A DNA stretch of 64,000 nucleotides, taken from the NCBI RefSeq assembly GCF_902686445.1, contig NC_062219.1, positions 40,947,056 to 41,011,055 on the forward strand, in the 5' to 3' direction. The notes below the pieces were generated by a model, which saw nothing but the letters and a program-made list of their open reading frames with translations, made no database searches and had not been told where the DNA came from. The position numbers and the translations under genes are program-made. Each line of letters opens with the position of its first letter. The first letter of the stretch is position 1. This document shows, one piece after another, positions 35,401-47,659 of the stretch. The stretch is from Sciurus carolinensis. Taxonomy: Eukaryota > Chordata > Mammalia > Rodentia > Sciuridae.

Positions 35401-38384
35401 AACAGATTAACTACCGCGTATGGTCAACTGTGCCTAAGGCTCTATGTCTTGTAGAGTCTTTTAGTGTTTCACTTTTTAAGACTGACTCTGAGATGTTATT
35501 ATGTTAACAGGCTCCCTGCCTTCCAGAGGCAAAAACCCAGTAAGGACCCTGAGAAACTCTCTGTTTCCAGCAATGTAGTCTAGAGCTCTGTCACCAGCTA
35601 TCATTTCTTCAGAACTGAAATTGGAACTTCACTGTTCCATGCCTGACCTACCTCAGTGCCTAAATAGGACTCAATTTCTGTTTGCTGGGGGAAGGCCAAA
35701 TGTATGGAAGCAGAATAGAGAACTTCAACATCCTCTCCTTGTGATAATTGGAATGAAGAGAGATCTTCATAAGGTCTACTGGAGGCCCCAGTGGCCATCA
35801 TTCATTTCCTGAAAGAGTGACTCACTGAAGTCTCCCAACAGTCAGTGAATGTGAATTTTTATTCCTTGAACTAGATAGGAACTCTTGATTTCTTGCATTT
35901 TCTTGGTTCCTCAGTGAAACAAACAAAATCAACAAAAGCCCTATTAAAAGTGAACTGGGAGAATTGGGTTGAAAAAAAAAATTTTTTTTTTTCATTTGAA
36001 CTTACAAATTCAAACAATAGGAAGTAGAGTTCTAGGATAAGATGGTGATTGACAGTAATGAGTAACAATTCGGAAAAGAGAAATATGTTGCTAGAGTCTC
36101 AAATCCTCTAATGCCCCAAACGTTTTCCCTCTTTTAAAAATTGGCCCTTTCTGCCTTATCTTCTTTTTGTCAGAAAACTTGTAGCTGCCATTCTTAGCTC
36201 AGTTTCTTTTGCATTCATGCTCATGAAAAACAAAACTGCCAAACACAAGAACTCTGCATTTTTATGTTCAGATGAAAGGCTGAAATCCCCAACACAGAAA
36301 GATATTGACAGTTCTGACAGATCCATCTCTGACTTTAATAGTCAAAGATGGTTGCATGGAAACATTGTAAAAATAACTCCTTTTGTTACAAAAAAATATA
36401 ATGAGAAGGAGATAAATTGAAAGACTTTGGGATCCAACTGAGTATCACAAAGATTATTCTAAAGTTTTGGACCTCACATTTTGCCTATTAATTCTCATTC
36501 TCAAAATCTTTAAATGAGCTTTGAAGAAATTTGCTACAGAGGTTGATGATGTAAGCTTAGAATAGAAAGCTGTGACTTTCTCGCAATGGCACTTAAAAAC
36601 ATTTCCTTCCAGTCTTTCCTACTGTGACTGATATTCTGAGCCTTCACTCTGTCACTGCTTCCCTTGATGCAGTACTTAGAGCCCCATTTCAGCTTTCGAG
36701 TTTCACTTTCTCAACTCCATCTCCACCATTGTCATGTATGGACCATTCCCAGAATAGAACTCTCATTTTTTTCCCAGTGATATTCTACACCAGAGTTTGA
36801 TAAAAACAGAAAGTAAGAGGGCTAAGAACTTAGAGGCGATTTTTAAGATCCAGGAAATAGACTGAGTTATAGTTCTGTGACACCATCAAAGTGGCTATTT
36901 AGGAAAGATTTTCAGAGTGGTTGTTCGATGGGATTTTTCATGTTCTAGTGTGATATATTGGCATCTGATACCAAGGCTTATTTCTTTAAAAAGTTTGACT
37001 TGTTTTAAAAAAAAATGGACCTTGTAATAGTTTAAGAAGGATTGAAATTCAGCACAACTCATTTTCCCATATCTATAAGTAACTGTTTATTGAAATTTAC
37101 CCTCTCACAAATTCCATTTCCTTTCTTCCCACAAAGCTCTGCTTGAAAAGTGCCCATCTCTCATTAATATTCATTGGAATTATTTAGAACCCTAATTTTT
37201 TCTCCCCTGTTTCTCTGTTCTCCAAACATAGCATTGCACCTTGGGGGAACTAAGAGCCATTAATTTTTGAACCACCTTTGAAGTTTAAGCTGCTCTGTGC
37301 ATTTTTAACAAAATGATTCTCTGACTTGCCTATTTCCAGCCCAGACTGAACTTGCTTTAACGGAAGACAACAGATTAGTGATGTTGATCCGTTTATAAGT
37401 TGGTATTTTAGAAGGTAAATAGAAGTGAGACCTGATATTCCCTTTTTATTCTTACCAAAAAGCCATCATTTTTCATAGTTTACTAAACTGCTTTTAAAAT
37501 ATAACAAAGTACTGTGGTGTATATAATTTTCGAATTAATAAATATAAATCTGCATTCTTCTCTCAACCCTATTTATCATGATCTGCATGACGTTTACTCA
37601 GTGTCCCCGAACTAGGGTGGTGAGTCAGATTAGAAATATTAAAGGTAAGAGAAATTTAAGAAATAAGGACAAGACATGGAAATAAGTAAAACGTGGGAGG
37701 CCTGGTGGGATGATCCAGCTCTGATGGAGACTAGATCTAACAACAAAATGGAGCCTGTGAGCTTTATTTAAATGGGTAGGAACACCAGTGGAATTCAGTG
37801 TGAAGATCTTCCTGGGGAAAACAGGATGAAGATGGCAGAAACAACTTGGTTGGGGCTTTAGCAGGTTATGCCCACCTCCTACTTCCGGGCTGCTGTGTTT
37901 GAACCTAGGGCTGTCTGAGCCAGTGGGCAGGGTATCAGCATGAACTGAGCAGTCTCCAATCCGTGAGACTTCACTGAGAATTCTCAGAAGGGCAACACCC
38001 TGCCTTGAGGGGACTCAGACAAACTCATAATTCCTTCACAGCTCCTGACTCCTATTTATCGAATGCTAACTTTATAACCCATGCAGGAGTCCAGGAGTAG
38101 CATGAACCTGGGCAGTGAGAAGGAGTTCTTTCACTCAGGATTTGAGGGGATTTTCATGGCTGCTCCTTGTATTGCACACCAGAGGAGCCAGACTTAGAAA
38201 GGTGAGACTTTGTGAAGAGTTCCCTAATATCCTTCTTTCCATTTTCTCTCCCCTCCTAACATAATATTCCTTACTCTGATGTGCAGGGCATAGCTCAGTG
38301 GAAAGAATGAAAGTAATATCAAAGGAGAACACTGAATCTCAATCTGACTGTATTGGCTACTATTGCTACTGGGAGGTGGAGTGT
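35401..38384. other. long unique stretch
   Basis: About 3 kb without a named repeat or coding signal. Opposed open frames at 35601-35801 (-) and 35621-35812 (+) overlap. An A/T palindrome at 35972-35992 is reported as a finding. Possible host regulatory sequence cannot be judged without comparison. Confidence 0.45.
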
Positions 38385-38720
38385 TGTTTCTAAGAACATG
38401 CCCTCTGCGGTCAGTGTTCTGGGTCTGAATTTAGTAAGCATTGCCATAGACAACTTGGGTGACCTTAGGATAATGACAATTTATTTTTTTCACGCCCTAT
38501 TTCCTTATGAATAAAGTGGCGCATAATTATAGAAACTACCTCTAAGGTCTAGGACCATGCTGCTCTGAACATCCCCTGCTAAGCAAGGACTGGGCCTGCC
38601 TAGTACTTGGATGGGAGAAACTACCTCATAGGGTCTTTATGAAGATTAATCAAATCGTACCTGTAAAAGCACTCTACATGATGCCTGTTGCACACCTATT
38701 ATGTCTTCCTAATGTTAGTG
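38385..38720 (+). repeat. MIR SINE split by a 5S-derived insertion
   Basis: 'gtttctaagaacatgccctc', 'ttgggtgaccttagg' and 'ctatttccttatgaataaag' form the left part. 'ctacctcatagggtctttat' and 'aaagcactctacatgatgcc' form the right part. Removing 38543-38627 (the insert plus one duplication copy) restores a continuous MIR. Confidence 0.85.
38531..38627 (+). pseudogene. 5S rRNA-derived retropseudogene with 12-bp target-site duplication
   Basis: 5S rRNA is the small RNA polymerase III transcript of the large ribosomal subunit. The insert (38543-38615) carries 5S phrases: 'ggaccatgctgctctgaac' (5' stem region), 'gctaagcaaggactgggcct' (A box and intermediate element region) and 'tagtacttggatggg' (C box region). 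About 20 bases between 'ctgaac' and 'gctaagca' are missing, and the RNA's last 30 or so bases are absent. There is no A tail. Perfect duplications 'agaaactacctc' (38531-38542 and 38616-38627) flank it, so it arrived by L1-type retrotransposition. It cannot make a working 5S RNA. Confidence 0.88.
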
Positions 38721-39212
38721 ATTATGCTCCTTTTGATATTTAGTTTATTATACTTTTTAAAAACATTCCATTAATGTATTATTTATATCGATGACCAGGT
38801 TTTTTGGCTCTCCTTCAAGTTTTGCATCTGAGTTGGGTGTCTCTCTTGTTTCATTCCAATCCTAGCCCATCCATAAATCATCATTATTTTTTCTTGATGA
38901 AACTGGGTAAATTAAAAAAAAAAAAAACTTCTTTTGTTTTAATCATTTCAATTGTGAAATATGTAGTACGTATAGAAAACATGTTTGCAAAAGACGTCTA
39001 CCTTGAGGTTTTACTACAAAACAAATAAACGTTCTGTAACCACAACCCATATTAAGAAATGGAACACAATGCATCCCCTGTCCCCTCCGGGGAACAATTC
39101 TTTCTCCTTCAAGGTTGACTCCTTCCTTGAATTCATGTTAATTGCTTCCATAATTTACTTGATTATTGCCCATCAAATCACACACTCTCAAATATTATAA
39201 TTTCATCTGTCC
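38721..39212. repeat. probable old L1M-related DNA and A-rich tract
   Basis: Diverged sequence with an A13 run at about 38914-38926. 'aaatatgtagtacgtataga' and 'taagaaatggaacacaatgc' recall inverted old L1M flanks, but the match is weak. Confidence 0.3.
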
Positions 39213-39600
39213 TGTTTTAGTCAGCTTTTCACTACTGTGACCAACAGACCTGACAAGAACAGTTTTAGAGGAGGAAAAGTTTATTTGGGGCTTACGGTTT
39301 CAGAGGTCTGGCTCCATTCCTCAATGCCTGGGTAAAGCAGGATATCATGGTGGAAGAATGTGGTAGAGAAAAGAAGCTCAGTACATGTCACCATGAAGAA
39401 GGTAAAATGTAAACCCCAAGGGCAAGCCCCCCGCAACCCATCTCCTCCAACCACACCTTACCTGCCTACAGTTATTACCCTATTAATCCTTTGCAGTGGA
39501 TTAATACACTAATAATGTTAAGGTTCTCATAACAAAATCATTTCATATCTAAAATTTGTTGCATTGTTTCAGACATGAGCTTTTGGGGGACTCCTAATAT
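39213..39600 (-). repeat. rodent MaLR-type solo LTR, inverted
   Basis: Reads on the plus strand 'ttttagtcagcttttcacta', 'ggaggaaaagtttatttggg', 'caaccacaccttacctgcct' and 'gagcttttgggggactcc'. A second copy of the same family and orientation lies at 51385-51817. It has no internal region. Confidence 0.8.
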
Positions 39601-40140
39601 CTTATCCCTAAGATTATCTATTTTTAAAAAATATACAAATAGAATGCTGTCTGCATGATGCGTACTCTTTTGTGTCAGGTTTCATTTACTCAGCGTTAGG
39701 CTTGTCAGATTTACCCATGTTGTTGTACACAGTGGTAGTTCATTCAATTTCCTTACTAAATAGTAGTCCAGTGTATTACTATACCAGAATTTATCCATTT
39801 TTCCACTCTTCATGAATATGTTTTATCTTTTGTTTCTAGATCCAGTCTTAGTCTTAACATAAATCTCATGGTACACCTATGGCACATGTGATTGTATTTA
39901 TATTAGTTATACCCTTGAGAGTGGAATTACTATCAATGCTAGTTTTCTACAGTGCTCTTACCAGTTTTTAACCTGTTAATCTGATTTGCTCATTTTAGAA
40001 GTTTATTTAAATAATATTTTCTATTTCCTATGTGCATAATTGTGTTAACTATGGCTAATAATATTTGGATCCCTTACTTTCATATTTTTCAACATTTTAT
40101 TATTTATTTACTTATTGCAATAAGACCATCATCTCCAGTA
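39601..40140 (-). repeat. old L1M fragment, inverted
   Basis: 'tccagtgtattactatacca', 'atttatccatttttccac' and 'cccttgagagtggaattac' are the inverted end of ORF2 and nearby 3'UTR of an ancient L1. Confidence 0.6.
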
Positions 40141-40399
40141 GAGTGTTGATAGATACTAGTTTCAGAAGGAAAACTGCCAAAATTTCATAATTAGACGAGT
40201 TGTTTGCTAAAAGTTATGCAGAAGGGCCATGTGTCAGCTTAAGAAAATCCTTAATATCTTCAGATATAAATATATGCATTGCATAATATTTTATTATATC
40301 AAGTAAAGTTTTACATCTATTCAGATTATTTTCTCCCTTACTTGATTAATGTGATGGATTATATTAATGATTTTCTAATGTTAAACTGAACTTACCTTC
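40141..40399. other. unique AT-rich sequence
   Basis: Nothing recognised. Confidence 0.4.
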
Positions 40400-41180
40400 C
40401 TGGACACTGGATGATACAACAAGGTAAAAGATTGTCTTTCCTTATAATGTTAGGGTGCTTTAGATTTCCGAAGCAGGCATCAGAAAGCAAAGACCCTCTC
40501 TCTAACCTTCTGACCTCCTTTCTCCTGCTCCTTTTTCTCCCCAAGGCAAGCCATAGAAACTACAGACATTTAACTCAGTCTGGTAGCATCAGATCACACT
40601 GTTTCTTTGTACATCGTTATCCACGCTTCAACCAAGCCTTCACAATGAAGTCTCCATAAAAAACAAAATGTACATGGTTTGGAAAGCTTCTGAACAGTTC
40701 AATATATGGAAGCTTACAGGAAAGTGAATAAGTCTCCCACATGCTGGGAAGGCAGAACAACCCAACTCCAAGGGGACAGAAGCTCCTACATTTGAGGTGC
40801 TTCTGGACCTTTCCCTATGTCCCTTCATCTGGGTGTTTATTTGTACCTTTATTCTTTATAATAAACCAGTGAATGCATTTATCTAAGTACTGTGAACAAT
40901 CCTAGCAAATTAACCAAGCCTATGGACAGGCTGTAGGAAGTCAGTCAGGAGTTTCAGAGTTTGGAACTTGAGACTGGCATCTGAGGTGGGGCAGTCTGGT
41001 GGGACTAAGTCCTCATCTGTGACATCTGACATTACATCCATGTAGTCAGGGTCAGAAATGAATGCAATTAGAGAACACACAGTTGGTGTTTGCTACAGAA
41101 TTGGTTTCTTTCTGATGGGAAAAATCATCACACATTTTTGGATCATAAAGGTGTGATCTGTGTTACAAGTTTTGAGTAGG
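40400..41180 (+). repeat. ERVL-type (MLT2-like) solo LTR
   Basis: 'cacaatgaagtctccataaa', 'ctttataataaaccagtgaa', 'aatcctagcaaattaacc', 'ggcatctgaggtggggcagt' and 'cacacatttttggatcataa' follow the order of the LTR at 17269. Old, without internal genes. Confidence 0.75.
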
Positions 41181-41299
41181 AGAAACTAAGTTTATGTTTC
41201 TCCTCTATCTTCAGGCTAGATATCTTAGAGAAAGAATTTTTCAAAATTATCTTAATACAATTTCAAGATTAAATAAGACTGAGGTACAGTTCTTGTGAG

Positions 41300-41865
41300 G
41301 GCCTACTGTGTTTTCTTTTTATTTTCTTTTATGTATTTTAGGTATACAGTGGGACGTTTTGATATATTTACTTTGATATATACACACACATATATGTATA
41401 TACATATGCACATATATTATGATTACCATTGTCAAATAAATTAACATACTCACCATCTCATGTATGACAATTTGACAAAAGACGATATTGTTAGGTACAG
41501 TACTCATGTTGTACTTTAGAACTTGAGACTTATTAATCCTACGCAATTAAATTTTATAGTCTTAGATCTACATATTCTCAGTCCTCTTTCTTCATTTTGT
41601 AACCACTGGTTTAATCTGTTTCTACATATTTGATTTTTTTCCTCATTTTTAGATTCTACACAGAAGTGAGATCATGCATTATTTTATTTCTGCATCTGAC
41701 TTATTTTACTTAATGTCTTTTAGGTTCATCCAGGTTGCAAATGACAGGATTGCCTTCTCTATTAAGACTGAGTAATACTCCATTGTATAAATAAAAATAT
41801 ACCACATTTTCTTTATCTATTCATCCATCAATGGACATTTCAATTGTTACCATATTGTGAGGGCC
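41300..41865 (-). repeat. old L1M fragment, inverted
   Basis: 'gtatacagtgggacgttttg' with 'atcatgcattattttatttc', 'agtaatactccattgtataa' and 'ttcatccatcaatggacatt' form the inverted 3' part of an ancient L1. It includes a short TA/CA-rich tract at about 41376-41412. Confidence 0.75.
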
Positions 41866-42128
41866 AGTCTATTTTGGAGGCCCCCTTCAATGCCAGGGTG
41901 TAGTGTTTCAGTGAGGGGTGTTCAGAAGGTATATTTTCCTTGGCAAGGATATATGCAGTATTCCAAATCACCATTATAGTGCGTGAAGGTTGTCAGAAGT
42001 ATAGCTCAGGCTTTCAATTACCAGTTGTCTCTTCTGATATCAAATAACTAGAACAGTTATGAACCTGGGTCTCCATCCTCCCAGGACCATGGCCTATTAA
42101 CTTCATTGTTTTATTAGTTCTAAAATAT

Positions 42129-42341
42129 AGGCCTTTAGCTGGGTGTGGTGGCACATGTCTGTAATCCCAGCAGCTCAGGTAGCTGAGACAAGAGGATCAG
42201 GAGTTCAAAGTCAGCTTCAGCAATGGTGAGGTTCTAAGCAACTGTCTCTAAATAAAACATAAAATAGGGTTGGGGATTGACTCAGAGGTTGAGTGCCCCC
42301 GACATCAATCCCTAGTACCATAAACAAAATAAAAGGCCTTA
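42129..42341 (+). repeat. MEN (B1-dID) dimeric SINE
   Basis: A well-preserved copy: 'agctgggtgtggtggcacat' (RNA polymerase III A-box side of the B1 half), 'gtaatcccagcagctcaggt', then the ID half 'gttggggattgactcagag' and an A-rich tail. Probable short target duplication around 'aggcctt' at 42129-42135 and 42334-42340. Confidence 0.92.
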
Positions 42342-42790
42342 AAAATGTTTCGTCTTTGTTGTCCAAGTTTTTCTAGTCTTTGGTGGAAGAATTTATACAA
42401 ATTACCTCATCTGACATTACTAGATGTGGAATTACTTTTTCCATATAAACTCATTATACTAGATAAAAAAAATCCACATAGTTTTAAACTACTAAAATAA
42501 AATTCAATTTCTTGAGCCCTATTTGTTTAACAGAAAAATTCTAACTTAATGAGGAAAACCTTTTTACAAAAGTAAAATCCATTCAAAACTATCTGGTCTT
42601 AAGTGTTCAGACAAATATTGGGAAAGAAGTCATTTAAAGTTTTTTTAAAATCAAAGTTCACTTTCAGCCCTATTTCAATATGTCCATTATTACTATTATA
42701 ACTTATTTCAGGGGTCTGGTGCAGTATTACTATATGGGCAAGAGAGACAAAGATTTTGCTCTAAGGAACTTGAGAACTGAGGAAGACACT
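42342..42790. other. unique AT-rich sequence
   Basis: Nothing recognised. Confidence 0.4.
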
Positions 42791-42872
42791 TAGGATTAAA
42801 TGAGGTAATCAGTGAAGTTTCCTAATGCAGTTCCTGGCATGTGGTCCGTGCTCAGTTTCTATTAATGTGCAT
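42791..42872 (+). repeat. MIR 3' fragment
   Basis: 'aggattaaatgaggtaatc' followed by 'gcagttcctggcatgtggtc' and 'gctcagtttctattaatg' is the MIR 3' end. Confidence 0.6.
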
Positions 42873-43041
42873 GGTTGTTGTCTAAACACTTCACAACTCT
42901 TCAGACCCCCTGTGTCTCCTACTTGGTAGGTTTATAGAGGTGGACCCTGGTATGCAAACAGGTTAGGCAATGGGAGATTCCACATATGGTCACATATTTT
43001 GATTGTAGAAATTTAACTTTTTCTACTTGGTTCAGATTACA

Positions 43042-43374
43042 TGCTGTGGTCTGAATGTTTGTGTCTCTTCAAAATTCATGTTGAAATCTAAAACAGTAAG
43101 GTGATGGATGGGCCTTTTGGGATGAGATAAGGTCATAATAAGGCAGAACCTGTATAAATGGGATTGGTGCCTTATAAAAGAGGCCCCAGAACACTCTCTT
43201 GACCTTTCCACCATGTAGAGATTAGTGAGAAAGTGTTACCCATGAATTAGGTTCTCACTGGACAGTAATCTGTTGACTCCTAGGTCTTGGACTCCCCAGT
43301 CCCCAGAACTGAGATAAAGAAATTTCTGTTGTTTTATAAGTCACCTACTCTATGGCATTTTGTTTTGATAAGCC
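43042..43374 (+). repeat. MaLR (MLT1/MST-like) solo LTR
   Basis: Starts 'tgctgtggtctgaatgtttg', includes 'tgatggatgggccttttggg', 'ccttataaaagaggcccca' (TATA-like box region), and ends 'tttctgttgttttataagtc' and 'tatggcattttgttttgat'. Plus strand, solo. Confidence 0.82.
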
Positions 43375-43965
43375 TAAATATTTTGATAAGTGTGTAGAGG
43401 GGCACAGATTTTTCTTTTACCTGAGTTTCCAATATGACTGTACACAGCACTTACATGTATCTTTGACAGAAACAGAAAATGAAGACAACATTGATCTGCT
43501 CACTAAAATTTCCAACAAAATATGGCAATGAAAAGAAAGGGTGTAGAAAATGAATATGTTGAGAAGGGAGGAAGAATCTTTTGGAAAAGATAATGAAAAG
43601 TGAGGACACTGAAAATACCATTAGGTTCTGAGGTATAAGAGAATGTATTCCTGGCCTGATCATGTGGTAGGAGAAAAGGTGTCCACAAAGAATGCTCAAT
43701 CCTCAGGAAAAGTACAGAAATGGTGAGGATTTTGCTAAAAAGAGACTATAATTTCAAGATGGTACTGTGGCACCTTTCAAATATAATTTTGGAGGAAATG
43801 GACAACAAACCATTTTAAGCTATACATGATATTCTGCACCAGGGACAACTATGTGTTACTTCTGTTTCTTCATTTAAAAAGGTATGATTCTCTCTTTCTC
43901 TCTCTATGTATTGAGAAGAGATTGTTTAAATGTACTATTTAACTCTAGATTAAGGATTATTTTTA
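43375..43965. other. unique sequence
   Basis: No gene or repeat recognised. The overlapping minus-strand frames at 43451-43699 have no domain. Confidence 0.4.
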
Positions 43966-44150
43966 AAATGAAAAATGGTGGAATGAGACAGATATCATTG
44001 CCCTATGTACACATATGATTACACAAATAGTATGAATCTACATTGTGTACAACCATAGAAACAAAATTATGTTACCCCATTTGTGTACAATGAATCAAAA
44101 TGCAGTCTGTAAAAAATTAAAAGCTAAATAAAAATAATAATAAGAAGAAA
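43966..44150 (+). mobile_element. severely 5'-truncated L1 3' end
   Basis: Only the 3'UTR remains: 'tggtggaatgagacagatat', 'gtatgaatctacattgtgta', 'aatcaaaatgcagtctgtaa' and an A-rich tail. It is the same subfamily as the fragment at 13226. No target duplication is obvious. Confidence 0.85.
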
Positions 44151-44905
44151 AAAACACCTAGGTCGGATATGGAGAGATGCCTCAAACTGACTTTAATTCT
44201 GTTTTTTAGGTCATCTGGGGAGGAGGTATGTTGGTCCCACTTGTATGTGGGACCATTATGTTGGTAGGACAGGATACCATACATGCCTGGGAAGAAAGAT
44301 GGACAGTGGCATTTGTGTGTATACATTCTTGAATATGCCACCGAGGGGGGCTGCCTGTTTTATTGGTCTAATACTTCTTTTCAGGATCTTCTGGCAATAA
44401 CATTCTTCTCTTTGTGCAACTGTACTTTACCCCCACCTCAATCCTTGGTGCTTCTAGTTAAGCTGTTAATCATTGTTCTGAACCCCTCGGGCCATGAGAT
44501 TTGGGCTTGGACAAATCAGTGTCCCGTTCTCCTGGTTAAGAGATTAATTGGATTATGTACATATAATCTAATTCAGATAAATAAGAGTCTATTTCTATAT
44601 TTTTAGATTCAGACATTGGGGTCATAATCTTGATTGATCTAAATGAACATGGGTCTCTCCATAACCAGGTCCATAATTTGTCCTACCACATGGAGAATAT
44701 CTTTGTAAAGTGGAAAAGAATGAAAGCAAATGTATAGATTGGAACAAAGTTAAATAATGGAGAAAGAATTGGTAATAATCATGTTCCTGGTTTCAAAAAT
44801 ACATAAGACCACCCACCTCTTTTTTAGGATTCAGAATAGACAGAAGAGGTTTGGGATTTATGTTAAATGAGGTTCTTCCACAAATTCAGAAAATTGGATA
44901 AGAGG
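44151..44905. other. unique sequence
   Basis: A 107-codon plus-strand frame (44283-44606) lacks any domain or splice context. Confidence 0.4.
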
Positions 44906-45066
44906 GAAGAAAAACTAACAGGGAGTAATGTCAAGAGCACTGGGCTGAGATCCTAGTTCCAGCTGTTCAATAATTTCTGTAAAGATGGGCAAGTTACTTA
45001 GCCTTTCCAAGTCTTAGTTCTCTCCTCTGTAAAACAATGTATCAGCTTCAGCCAGTTTCACTATCC
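44906..45066 (+). repeat. MIR SINE
   Basis: 'gtcaagagcactgggctgag', 'gatgggcaagttacttagcc' and 'agttctctcctctgtaaaac' are typical MIR core sequence. Confidence 0.8.
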
Positions 45067-47659
45067 ATAACACTGTAAATGTACTTGACTTAGATACCTC
45101 TAACCTAATTGCATTTTAAAATAAGTGCCTGACCTGTGAATACATAGAATATTTTTTTGATGATAGCATTTTCTTTTTTCTTTTCCTTTCCTTTGCTTAT
45201 AAGCTTTCTGCTTAAAAAAAAAAAGTATGATGCTGCTAGATTAATCCAGTGGAATGTAAATGTAATCAGTGACTAAATCAAACGTGCCTGTAGTCCACAA
45301 CATTGCTAAAGCAAAAACAAAATTATGGATCCTTCTAATTTGAACCAGCTGAAGCAACTGCTGATTTTTATAATTCCAATGAAATAGTGAATTGTCAGAA
45401 TTGATTGTCTTGGCAGATTATAATGCTGAGCACTTTTGCACGTGAAGACACAGCAGCCCCTACCCCAATTTAGAGGTTCATGAAGTTTGGCATTGGTGAT
45501 GCCCTTGTTTTGTCCTTTCAAAAGGTCTGGACCTTCTCAATCAGTTGCTATAATCCGTTTTCAGATTAGGGCAATCAGTTTTATCAAAAGGCCAAATCAA
45601 ATGGTATACACTGTAATGCCTACATGGACTGTGTTTTGGGGGAGGGTTTCAACACTAGGTCCAGGATAATGAGAAATGCTGCTGCTCCAGCAGTGTCTAC
45701 ACAAGCCTGGAATAGGTGGCTTCTGTGATGGGGTATGCGGTCCAATCGCTAACTTAATCTCCTATTCAAATGTTATTTGCCTTTGAACAGAAAGCTTTCT
45801 GTTCAGTTTTTAGATTATGGGACTGGACCTTTGATTTGTGTATAAAGTGCTTCCCTACCAGGAGATGCCTTTAGGATGAGGGTTGTTTCTCCAATATCCT
45901 CCATATCCAACTATCTACTCTCCTTGCTGACCAAGCCAAGACAGCATGGATTTATACCCCTGGTGTCTTTCACAACTTCAATTTGTTCCCAGCATGAAAT
46001 ACCACTTACATTAGTTTGAAATTCTATTCTAAACTTAGAGCCCACGATTTCTGTGTGGGATGTAAAGTTGACAAAACACATCCTTTATTCCTAATGCAAA
46101 TCCTACATGCATTGACTTGCAGGTAGTCAGGCTGACACTGTCGGGGGCGTACAGGACAGAAAATAACTCCTGCTAAATAAATGGGTATGGAATGAGGAAA
46201 GAGGAGTGAATTTATTTTGTTAAGTGGAATTTTTAGAAACATAGAACAAATGGTCTTGTTTTGTTTCTTTTTGAGGGAGATTAAAAATATTTAACATGAG
46301 ATCGAATCTATATTAGGAGGTCAAGGAAAGCTGACAAGCTACCAGGTGTGACAACATTTAATACTATTCAAATTAATTATAATTTTGAAAATGGAAAATT
46401 CTGACTTCAAATGAATAATGAATAGCAAAACCAGACTTGGCTCTGAGGTGAAATGTGATTTTCATGAGGATGGGAACATTTAACATTTATACCGCAGTTC
46501 ATATTCTGAAAGTCAGGTATCGGTGACAACCATAAAATACATCTTTAATTTGAATTGATGAAAACATTCTTCAGGGGTACATTCAGTTAGTAGCATACCC
46601 CCCAAATGAAAAGGGAGAAAGAAAGAAGAGATTTTAAGGAAGAAATTCTTAAAAACTGTTTGTAAAAGTGGAAGTCAATGCCCAGACATGCAATCATAAG
46701 AAATGATTTTCATCTTGGTAGCTATGCCTTTGTTCTTTATTCACATCAATATTCAAAGGAGGTTGTACCTCTTCAGGTGTTTAGTAGTTAAAGGTTATCC
46801 ATGTTCTGAATGCAAAAAATCCATTTATAAATATTTACTGTAAACCTTAGGCACCACCTCAAATGGAAGCCCCTTAGATCATGTATTTTCTCTGAAGCTC
46901 TCAAATCTGAATTCTCATTCCTATTTTTGCCTCAATTCAGCTTTACCTAACACTTTCCTTGAAGCCTACACTTACCTCAGTATTTCGGTGGAGCCATTTA
47001 CTTCTCTGCTCATATGTTTAACCCATTAACAGAGCAAGAAAGAACAGAGTCCTGTGGTGGAGGCTTCAGTCCTAGTGAGAGGGTTTTTGTAGGATGTCAC
47101 TGCCATTTCACAAGTCTGTCCCTTGCATTCAGGTATGATCTTGGAATCCAAATCTCAACCTGGAGCAGCAGAAATCCATACCACCTCTGGGCTTGATGCA
47201 TAGATCCTTGCAAAGCTTTCCACCTTCTGCTGACTAGAGTGGTAAAGACAAGAAAAATTCTAGAAGCCAGATAAAAATTATAGAATTGTCATTATCCTAA
47301 GTCTTTAAATGTTCCTATGGAGAATAGATGCACACTAAACTGAGATATCTCCTGAACTGTTGATGTGAAAGGAAAAAAAAAAAAAAAAAAAAAAAAGAGG
47401 CTATTTTGTTCCAGAAGTATATTTGTAGGACTTTTTGGTTTTAGCTTTTTTATTATCCTAATTAGTATGTCTGGATTTGTTACTACACATTTATGGTCTG
47501 TTGGATTTTCACTAGCCGTCTGCAATCCTTGGAAATTGAACTCTTGCATTACCTCTGCAGCTTTCTGAAACCCTTAAAATTCCCTGCAAGATGTCATTCC
47601 CACCTTAACACTTTCTCTCAGCAGATGCCATTGACTCATAGAGACAGTGATACCATTAG
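45067..47659. other. unique sequence, possible conserved non-coding segment
   Basis: About 2.6 kb with no named repeat except a pure A24 run at 47373-47396. 45300-45640 is of balanced composition with no repeat signature, and may be conserved; this is only an impression. Open frames around 47292-47678 arise beside the A run. Confidence 0.4.

Noticed and set aside
44283..44606. 107-codon plus-strand frame
   Set aside because: No family features, no splice sites that I trust, no neighbouring exons.
47373..47396. A24 run as the tail of an unknown retroinsert
   Set aside because: I found no flanking duplication and no recognisable element upstream.
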